Origin: an uncultured Eubacteriales bacterium
Lineage (GTDB): Bacteria; Bacillota; Clostridia; Lachnospirales; Anaerotignaceae
Reading direction: 5' to 3'
NCBI GenBank assembly: GCA_900548595.1
Contig: URLB01000062.1
Span: 1 to 11,748 of the forward strand
DNA length: 11,748 nucleotides
Positions 7,062 through 11,748 of the stretch are shown here, piece by piece. The notes under the pieces were generated by a model that ran no database searches, was not told where the DNA came from, and was given only the letters and a program-made list of their open reading frames with translations. Every line of letters begins with the position of its first letter. Position 1 is the first letter of the stretch. The position numbers were made by a program, and so were the translations under genes.

Positions 7062-7709
7062 ATGAAGAAGCGTGTAATACGAAGTCTGACAATGATTTTT
7101 TTACTTTTTGTAATGACAGCATGTGTAGCTTCGACGCCGACGGATGAAGAAAATAATACAGAAATTTCGGAAGCCTATGATAATAAAGTAAAAAAATACA
7201 TGGAAAGAGCAGAGCTGACCGACGTTGAAAAAGATATACTTAGGCTTGTTGGTATAAAAGGCGAAACGAAAATTTATAACTTTTACGCAGATGAAAATCT
7301 TGACAGTATAGATGTTAATTTTTATGTGTTTGAAAACGGGAAATGGGGTATTCAAAGTGAAAGCCGCAATATAAAAGTTACCGATGCGGAAGGAAGAATT
7401 TGTTTGGCAAAAACAAATTTCGATAATGTATTTACGGTAACTGTCCAGACGGAAAGCGATGGAGAAAGCAGCGCTGTTTATGTTCCTCAATATGATAAAA
7501 CGGATGAAAAATCAATATATATTTCAAATACACCTCATGCCGACAGCATAAATTACGGGAATGAAACTGTATTGCAGATTGTTGCTATAGGTGATAATGA
7601 TAGGGAACTTCCGATAATAGAACGCAATAATTTTTATGAAACTGAACCGCTTGGCGAATATGATGATACAGTTGCCGTTACAGTCAGGTTTAATGAAAAG
7701 ACAAAATAG
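7062..7709 (+). CDS. Small lipoprotein of unknown function
   Basis: The 215-residue product begins with a lipoprotein signal peptide: basic MKKRVIR, hydrophobic core, and lipobox MTAC with C21 as the likely lipidated residue. A Thr/Glu/Asn-rich linker follows, then a helical segment (about 40-65) and a probably beta-rich domain. I recognise no family, and it shows no catalytic motif, further membrane segment or repeat. It starts 6 nt after comEC with a modest AGG at 7050-7052, so it is probably the last gene of the comEA-comEC operon. A conserved position next to comEC in relatives would suggest a link to DNA uptake or to the envelope signalling genes upstream, but nothing in the protein itself shows this. 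Confidence 0.8.
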   Translation: MKKRVIRSLTMIFLLFVMTACVASTPTDEENNTEISEAYDNKVKKYMERAELTDVEKDILRLVGIKGETKIYNFYADENLDSIDVNFYVFENGKWGIQSESRNIKVTDAEGRICLAKTNFDNVFTVTVQTESDGESSAVYVPQYDKTDEKSIYISNTPHADSINYGNETVLQIVAIGDNDRELPIIERNNFYETEPLGEYDDTVAVTVRFNEKTK

Positions 7710-7777
7710 GTGTATATATTAAATAAATATCGTTATATATGATTTATATTTAAAGTTGTAGTTGATAGTAAAAAGAG

Positions 7778-7820
7778 TTTATCACAGACAGAAATATATA
7801 GCTGTCGGTAGACTGATAAA
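7778..7820 (+). promoter_or_regulatory. Two-part hairpin overlapping the holA ribosome site
   Basis: TTTATCA (7778-7784) can pair with TGATAAA (7814-7820), and inside it GACAG (7787-7791) with CTGTC (7802-7806). The outer 3' arm overlaps the start of the AAAGGA ribosome site (7818-7823) of holA at 7832. No U-tract follows, so it is not a terminator. It could limit holA translation or mark an RNA-processing site between the operon and holA. A chance A/T-rich fold is possible for the outer stem. Confidence 0.35.
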
Positions 7821-7831
7821 GGAATTATATT

Positions 7832-8812
7832 ATGGATAAAATCGATTTAAAAAAAATAGAAAAATGTTATTTGCTTTATGGGGAAGATTCATTTACAAGA
7901 AAAGCTTGGGAGGAGAAAATTAGAAAAAAAGTTGTTGATGAAGCCTCCGAGATGATGAATATGACGGTTTTTAACGATATAAAGACGACGACGGGACAAA
8001 TTATAGAGGCTGCCGAAACATTTCCGTTCATGAGTGAAAAAAGGATTATAATTGCGAGAGACTGCGGCTTTTTTTCTGAGGGTAAAAAAGCCGAAAGTGA
8101 TTTACTGGCAGAATATATAGAAAAAATACCCGATACGGCATGCATTGTTTTTTCCGAAGAAAAAGCCGACAAAAGGATGAAGCTTTATAAGGCCGCCGAA
8201 AAGCACGGCATAGTAAAAACATATAATGGCTTAAAAGATGTAGATTTGGCAAATATGATTGAAAAGAAGTTTGCTAAAAGCGGAATAAAAGCAACAAAAG
8301 CCGTATGTGTATATATGGTCAGAAACTGTGGGGAAAATGCCGAAACTCTTAAAAATGAGACTGATAAAATAATTTCCTATCTTGGGGAAAGAAATGAAGT
8401 CAAAACGGAGGACATCGACAAATTATGTTCAAAAAGTTCCGAGACAAAGGTATTTGACCTTGTTGACGCCATGATAGCGGGAAAGACAGAGAAGGCATTG
8501 GAAATATACAGAACGCTGTTATCGCTGAACGAGTCTCCGTATATGGTTTTATCGCTCATAACAAGGCAGTTCAGAATTATATTAAAGTGTAAAAGCCTGT
8601 CTGAAAGCGGATTATCGGGAAGCGATATGGCTAAAAAAATAGGAGTTGCGCCCTTTGTGGCAAACGGAGCTGTCAGACAAAGCAGGAATTTCAGCTACGA
8701 AATGCTTAAAGCGTCTCTGAATAAATGTTTGGAAACAGACTATTTAATAAAGAACGGCAAAACCGAACCTGTTTCAGGAGTAGAGATGCTGATTGCAAAC
8801 GGCGCTTTATAA
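7832..8812 (+). CDS. holA: DNA polymerase III delta subunit
   Basis: HolA is the clamp-loader subunit that opens the beta sliding clamp and helps load it onto DNA in the replisome. The 326-residue length is about normal. The N-terminus has the family pattern YLLYGEDSF (13-21), followed by the AAA+-like domain with ETFPFMSEKRIIIARDC, a middle helical region with LKNETDKIISYLGE, and a C-terminal collar domain with VFDLVDAMIAGKTEKALEIYRTL and MVLSLITRQFRII. Like other delta subunits it has no Walker motif of its own. The start ATG 7832 follows AAAGGA with 8 nt spacing. It lies 122 nt downstream of the lipoprotein gene, behind a hairpin, so it may be partly separate from the comEA-comEC operon. 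Bacillus also has holA close behind comEC. Confidence 0.93.
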   Translation: MDKIDLKKIEKCYLLYGEDSFTRKAWEEKIRKKVVDEASEMMNMTVFNDIKTTTGQIIEAAETFPFMSEKRIIIARDCGFFSEGKKAESDLLAEYIEKIPDTACIVFSEEKADKRMKLYKAAEKHGIVKTYNGLKDVDLANMIEKKFAKSGIKATKAVCVYMVRNCGENAETLKNETDKIISYLGERNEVKTEDIDKLCSKSSETKVFDLVDAMIAGKTEKALEIYRTLLSLNESPYMVLSLITRQFRIILKCKSLSESGLSGSDMAKKIGVAPFVANGAVRQSRNFSYEMLKASLNKCLETDYLIKNGKTEPVSGVEMLIANGAL

Positions 8813-8830
8813 TAAAGAAAGTTTTATACG

Positions 8831-8866
8831 GCTCGGGCATATATTATATTAAATAACAGCCGGAGC
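8831..8866 (+). promoter_or_regulatory. Hairpin masking the ribosome site of the small membrane protein
   Basis: GCTCGGGC (8831-8838) is nearly the reverse complement of GCCGGAGC (8859-8866), with one G-G mismatch and a 20-nt A/T-rich loop. The 3' arm contains the GGAG ribosome site (8862-8865) of the small gene starting at 8873, so folding would hide it. Whether it regulates translation is inference. Confidence 0.35.
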
Positions 8867-8872
8867 ATGTAT

Positions 8873-9025
8873 ATGGACAGAATGAAAAGAAAATTTATCG
8901 GTGCGGTGCTGACGGCTTTCGGGCTGGGAATACTTATTGCGGCGTTTATACCGATATGGGGTACTATAGCGGCGCTTGTAATTGCGGCGGTAGGCATATA
9001 TCTTATTTGTGACAGCGGATGCTGA
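8873..9025 (+). CDS. Small two-helix membrane protein, 50 residues
   Basis: The frame from ATG 8873 to TGA 9023-9025 encodes 50 residues: a basic head (MDRMKRKF), a first hydrophobic helix about 9-26, a short turn with PIWG (27-30), a second helix about 31-46, and the end CDSGC. GGAG at 8862-8865 is 7 nt before the ATG; the in-frame ATG at 8867 is too close to it. Composition, a clear ribosome site and hairpin-like membrane topology support a real gene. It is similar in style to small Firmicute membrane proteins with a Gly-rich first helix and a P-x-W turn, but I cannot name a family. It lies 60 nt after holA and probably shares its transcript. Confidence 0.68.
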   Translation: MDRMKRKFIGAVLTAFGLGILIAAFIPIWGTIAALVIAAVGIYLICDSGC

Positions 9026-9062
9026 GAAAGAAAAAAAGCTCATTGTTTAAAACAATGAGCTT
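9026..9062 (-). terminator. Rho-independent terminator of rpmB
   Basis: AAGCTCATTG (9036-9045) and CAATGAGCTT (9053-9062) form a perfect 10-bp stem that can extend by A-T pairs into the loop. Read on the minus strand, the stem is followed by seven T and then CTTTC, a good U-tract, about 30 nt after the rpmB stop. The plus-strand side has no T-run, so it should stop the plus-strand transcript less well. Confidence 0.8.
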
Positions 9063-9092
9063 ATGTGTTCATATATGAAAGGTAGCGTGCTT

Positions 9093-9293
9093 TTAGATAG
9101 CGCGTGTTACTTTACCGGAACGGAGGCATCTTGTGCAGATGTAGATTGACTTGATAGTTCCGTTATCGTTAATTTTAACCTTTTTTACATTGGGTTTCCA
9201 TGTTCTGTTGGCACGTCTTGATACCTGGCTACGATTGATGCTGATTCTGTGGCCAGTACGCATACCCTTTTCACAAATTTCACACTTTGCCAT
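9093..9293 (-). CDS. rpmB: Large-subunit ribosomal protein L28, zinc-binding form
   Basis: L28 is a small basic protein of the 50S subunit. The 66-residue product matches the family in length and pattern: MAKCEICEKG, HRIS, RRANRTWKPNVKKVK, and a C-terminal RSGKVTRAI. Two CxxC pairs (C4/C7 and C53/C56) show the zinc-ribbon form; Bacillus-type copies without the cysteines exist. AGGAGGT at 9307-9301 lies 7 nt before the ATG. It has its own promoter and terminator and is transcribed away from the asp23-like/fakA genes, the same divergent arrangement as rpmB and yloU-yloV in Bacillus. Confidence 0.97.
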   Translation of the reverse strand: MAKCEICEKGMRTGHRISINRSQVSRRANRTWKPNVKKVKINDNGTIKSIYICTRCLRSGKVTRAI

Positions 9294-9337
9294 TTATTAC
9301 ACCTCCTAGTTGCTTGCTGCGTGATATAACACAATGT

Positions 9338-9366
9338 ATATTATCAGAAATGAAGTGATTTGGCAA
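9338..9366 (-). promoter_or_regulatory. SigA promoter of rpmB
   Basis: On the minus strand, TTGCCA (9366-9361) is followed after 17 nt by TAATAT (9343-9338), with TGA directly upstream giving an extended -10. Transcription would start near 9331, leaving a leader of about 38 nt with no visible regulatory fold. Confidence 0.65.
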
Positions 9367-9398
9367 GAAGTTTTCATAGTTTTGGTTAAAAAATTTTA

Positions 9399-9426
9399 AT
9401 GACGGAGAAGAATAGGCGTTTATAAT
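9399..9426 (+). promoter_or_regulatory. Candidate distal promoter for the asp23-like/fakA genes
   Basis: ATGACG (9399-9404) and a perfect TATAAT (9421-9426) are separated by 16 nt. This would give a leader of about 115 A/T-rich bases before the asp23-like gene. The -35 box matches at only four positions and the region is very A/T-rich, so this is tentative. Confidence 0.3.
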
Positions 9427-9505
9427 ACAAAAAAGATTAAAATAATGTTATTTTTTAATAAAGAAGGCTTAAAATTAAAAAATGTTTTTATTTTCCCCGT
9501 AAGAG

Positions 9506-9514
9506 TGTTATAAT
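9506..9514 (+). promoter_or_regulatory. Extended -10 promoter of the asp23-like/fakA operon
   Basis: TGTTATAAT combines a TGn extension with a perfect -10 hexamer at 9509-9514. No good -35 box is visible, which extended -10 promoters can do without. Transcription would start near 9521, inside the stretch before the ribosome site, so the ATG at 9518 cannot be the true start of the following gene. Confidence 0.5.
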
Positions 9515-9533
9515 ATAATGGACTATATGAATC

Positions 9534-9540
9534 AGGAGGT
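9534..9540 (+). promoter_or_regulatory. Ribosome binding site that sets the asp23-like start
   Basis: AGGAGGT lies 7 nt before ATG 9548. It falls inside the longer frame that begins at ATG 9518, and so decides for the shorter protein. Confidence 0.8.
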
Positions 9541-9547
9541 AAGAATT

Positions 9548-9904
9548 ATGTCAGCAAAACTTGAAAATCAATACGGAACAATTTCCATTGAAAACGAAGT
9601 TATAGCCAGAATTGCAGGTCTTACTGCCGTAGACTGCTACGGAATTGTCGGTATGGCAGCAAAGAACATGAAAGACGGACTCGTTCAGCTTCTTAAACGT
9701 GAAAGTCTTACAAAGGGCATAAGAATAAATGTAAACGAAGAACAAATAAGTATAGATTTGCACATCATTGTTGAATATGGCACAAACATAACAGCTATCG
9801 CGGAAAATATTATAAGTACGGTTAAATATAAGGTAGAGACCGTATGCGGTATTGCGGTTGAACAGGTAAATGTGTTTGTCGAGGGCGTGCGAGTCGACGC
9901 CTGA
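9548..9904 (+). CDS. Asp23/Gls24 family protein, YloU-like
   Basis: The 118-residue product belongs to the Asp23 (DUF322) family: small cytoplasmic or membrane-associated proteins linked in Firmicutes to envelope homeostasis and alkaline stress. Visible features are an N-terminal GTISIENEVIARIAGLTA, a central GIVGMAAK, then LKRESLTKGIRINV, and a C-terminal strand-helix-strand with VEQVNVFVEGVRV. ATG 9548 is chosen because AGGAGGT lies 7 nt upstream and the promoter overlaps the alternative ATG 9518. The gene is followed after 20 nt by fakA, the conserved yloU-yloV pair, so the two are probably co-transcribed and may act together at the membrane. Confidence 0.93.
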   Translation: MSAKLENQYGTISIENEVIARIAGLTAVDCYGIVGMAAKNMKDGLVQLLKRESLTKGIRINVNEEQISIDLHIIVEYGTNITAIAENIISTVKYKVETVCGIAVEQVNVFVEGVRVDA

Positions 9905-9924
9905 TATAAGGAGGTCTATCATCA

Positions 9925-11589
9925 GTGAGTGTAACAAGTATTAACGGCTTATTGCTTAAAAGAATGATTATTTCGGGGGCCAACAGTCTTAATTCCAAAA
10001 AGGATACGGTTGACTCTCTTAATGTGTTTCCTGTTCCTGACGGGGATACGGGAACAAATATGTCTCTTACGGTGCTTGCAGCTGCAAGGGAAGTTGACAA
10101 AAGCCAGTCTCTTAACGTCGGAGAAGTTGCCAAATTGGCGTCAAACGGCTCTTTAAGAGGCGCAAGAGGAAACTCCGGCGTTATAACGTCTCAGCTTTTC
10201 AGAGGCTTTGCGAAAGAACTGGAGGGCATAGAAGAGGCTGATACGGTTACTCTGGCAAAGGCTTCCGCAAAGGCTGTGGAAACAGCATATAAGGCGGTTA
10301 TGAAGCCTAAAGAGGGAACAATTCTTACCGTTGCAAGGGTAATGAGCGAAAGTGCGCTTAAATACTGTCATAAAATTACAGATGTAGCGGAGTTTATGGA
10401 AGCGGTAATAAAAGACGGACATGCTATCCTTCTTCAGACAAAGGAAATGCTCCCTGTACTTAAACAGGCTGATGTTGTTGATGCCGGAGGTATGGGACTT
10501 CTTTATGTTCTTGAGGGGGCGTTAAAGATTGCATTTGACAATACTGACGTTAAAATTGAGGAAAGCGCGTCAGGTCAGGCTAAAAAAGAATATGCAGCCC
10601 TTGCGTCCGTTGATAATGAGAGTATAACTTTCGGATACTGTACGGAATTTTTTATTAATGTGCAAAATGCTCCCGAGTCTACTGTCGGCGGACTTAAAAA
10701 CTATCTCAGCTCAATAGGAGACAGCCTTGTGGTAGTTGCCGATGACGAGATAATAAAAGTCCATGTGCACACGGATCATCCCGGTATGGCTATAGAAAAG
10801 GCTCTTTCCATCGGAAGCCTTTCGGGACTTAAAATAGATAATATGCGTGAACAGCATACGAATAAAATTGATTTTGAGAGCGAAGGAAAAGCAGCTGTTA
10901 AAGCTGAACCCGAAGAAAAGAAAGAACACAAGGAAACAGGATTTATTTCCGTTTGTTCAGGAAGCGGCATAGCGGACATATTTAAAAGCCTCGGCGTTGA
11001 TGTAATTATAGAAGGCGGACAGACTATGAATCCAAGTACAGAGGACATACTTAACGCCATAAATAATATAGACGCCGATAATATAGTAATTATGCCCAAT
11101 AATAAAAACATAATACTTGCGGCGGAACAGGCAAGAAATTTAACGGAGGACAAAAAGGTTTTTGTAATACCTACAAAATCCATGCCGGAAGCTATTTCCG
11201 CAATGCTTTGCTATAATGCCGAAGAGGACATAGACAGTGTTGTTGAAGAAATGAAAGACGCCATAGCCAACGTAAATACCGCGTCCGTTACTTATGCCGT
11301 AAGAGATACAAAACTCGGAGATAAGGAAATTGCAAAGGGCGATATACTGGGAATGTTAAACGACAACATAGAAATAGTCGGAAAAGATATTCAGCAGTCT
11401 ACAAAAGATCTTATAAACGAGGCTGTTAATGACGACAGCGAGATAATCTGTATTTATTACGGAAGCGACGCAACGGAGGAAATGGCAAACGAGATAGCGG
11501 AATATGCCGAAGAGAATTTCCCAGACTGTGATATTGAGGTACATTCGGGAAATCAGCAGCTTTATTATTATATAATTTCCGTTGAATAA
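9925..11589 (+). CDS. fakA: Fatty acid kinase catalytic subunit FakA (DhaL/DegV-like, YloV)
   Basis: FakA phosphorylates fatty acids held by a DegV-family FakB protein, making acyl-phosphates for phospholipid synthesis. The 554-residue length is normal. The N-terminal DhaL-type kinase domain (about 8-205) has FPVPDGDTGTN (35-45), which binds Mg-ATP, and GSLRGARGNSGVI (75-87). The middle domain has C239 in FGYCTEF and H280/H282 in VHVHTDHPG, closely matching the Cys-His-His zinc site described for Staphylococcus aureus FakA. After an acidic/Lys-rich linker (about 316-336) comes the DegV-like C-terminal domain with SVCSGSGI and IMPNNKNI. The start is GTG 9925 with AAGGAGGT at 9908-9915 and 9 nt spacing. 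No fakB gene is in the window. A strong terminator follows. Confidence 0.94.
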   Translation: MSVTSINGLLLKRMIISGANSLNSKKDTVDSLNVFPVPDGDTGTNMSLTVLAAAREVDKSQSLNVGEVAKLASNGSLRGARGNSGVITSQLFRGFAKELEGIEEADTVTLAKASAKAVETAYKAVMKPKEGTILTVARVMSESALKYCHKITDVAEFMEAVIKDGHAILLQTKEMLPVLKQADVVDAGGMGLLYVLEGALKIAFDNTDVKIEESASGQAKKEYAALASVDNESITFGYCTEFFINVQNAPESTVGGLKNYLSSIGDSLVVVADDEIIKVHVHTDHPGMAIEKALSIGSLSGLKIDNMREQHTNKIDFESEGKAAVKAEPEEKKEHKETGFISVCSGSGIADIFKSLGVDVIIEGGQTMNPSTEDILNAINNIDADNIVIMPNNKNIILAAEQARNLTEDKKVFVIPTKSMPEAISAMLCYNAEEDIDSVVEEMKDAIANVNTASVTYAVRDTKLGDKEIAKGDILGMLNDNIEIVGKDIQQSTKDLINEAVNDDSEIICIYYGSDATEEMANEIAEYAEENFPDCDIEVHSGNQQLYYYIISVE

Positions 11590-11607
11590 TTTATTGCAAA
11601 TAATTTA

Positions 11608-11634
11608 AAGGGCGTCTTTAAGACGTCCTTTTTT
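11608..11634 (+). terminator. Rho-independent terminator after fakA
   Basis: AAGGGCGTCTT (11608-11618) pairs with AAGACGTCCTT (11620-11630), with one G-T wobble; in practice the loop opens a few pairs. A run of six T (11629-11634) follows. It lies 19 nt after the fakA stop and only 13 nt before the recG start, so recG needs read-through or a promoter overlapping this site. Confidence 0.85.
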
Positions 11635-11647
11635 ACGGGGTGCGGTT

Positions 11648-11748
11648 ATGAATTTGGAAAGTCTGGTAAACAGCATAAAAGGAATCGGCGCGGAAAGAGA
11701 AAAATATTTGAGAAAATTAAATATAGTAACTGTTGGGGATATTATTGA
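11648..11748 (+). CDS. recG: ATP-dependent DNA helicase RecG, N-terminal fragment
   Basis: Only 33 codons are in the window before the right edge. The reading MNLESLVNSIKGIGAEREKYLRKL-type start followed by NIVTVGDII matches the N-terminal wedge-domain beginning of RecG (usual pattern: LKGVG, K-x-x-LxKLGI, TVGDLL). RecG remodels branched DNA and stalled replication forks. GGGG at 11637-11640 is a fair ribosome site 7 nt before the ATG. The position after yloU-yloV agrees with the Bacillus order, where recG lies a little downstream. Confidence 0.82.
   Translation, partial: MNLESLVNSIKGIGAEREKYLRKLNIVTVGDII

Noticed and set aside
7720..7751. Terminator after the lipoprotein gene
   Set aside because: The inverted repeat is imperfect and made almost only of A/T, with no T-run after it.
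9518..9547. Ten-residue N-terminal extension of the asp23-like protein from ATG 9518
   Set aside because: The ATG overlaps the -10 region and the extension would be encoded across the AGGAGGT ribosome site of the ATG at 9548.

Overview
The window looks like ordinary chromosome from a low-to-moderate GC, A/T-rich Firmicute, most likely of the class Clostridia. Supporting signs are strong purine-rich Shine-Dalgarno sequences, many TTG/GTG starts, heavy use of AAA/ATA/GAA codons, ComEA/ComEC, a GerMN (sporulation/germination-type) lipoprotein, and the Bacillus-like neighbourhoods comEC-holA and rpmB / asp23-like (yloU) / fakA (yloV) / recG. The exact genus cannot be read from the sequence.

Left part (1-1368): a secreted surface protein on the minus strand runs off the left edge. 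It has a signal peptide, a consensus SigA promoter and two GC hairpins in its short 5' leader. Its codon use differs clearly from its neighbours. The divergent intergenic region (902-1368) carries T-tracts spaced about one helical turn apart, overlapping three TTACACA repeats.

Central operon (1369-7709, plus strand): comEA, an OmpR-type response regulator, its sensor histidine kinase, a lipoprotein with two GerMN domains, comEC and a small unknown lipoprotein follow one another with gaps of 6-27 nt. A two-component system plus GerMN lipoprotein therefore sits between the two DNA-uptake genes. The regulator-kinase-GerMN lipoprotein order resembles MtrA-MtrB-LpqB of Actinobacteria. Two gene starts here are odd: comEA seems to start at ATT, and the kinase lacks a good start and may have lost one base.

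Right part: holA (DNA polymerase III delta), preceded by a hairpin, is followed by a 50-residue two-helix membrane protein. A hairpin terminator with its U-tract on the minus strand ends the convergent rpmB gene (zinc-type ribosomal protein L28). Diverging from rpmB are an Asp23/YloU protein and FakA, the kinase that phosphorylates exogenous fatty acids. A strong terminator follows fakA only 13 nt before the start of recG, which is cut by the right edge.

Most genes are recognisable housekeeping genes, and I see no mobile element, CRISPR array, tRNA or rRNA. The best leads are the competence/two-component/GerMN operon with its unusual starts, the codon-distinct surface protein with its structured leader, and the untracked small membrane protein.
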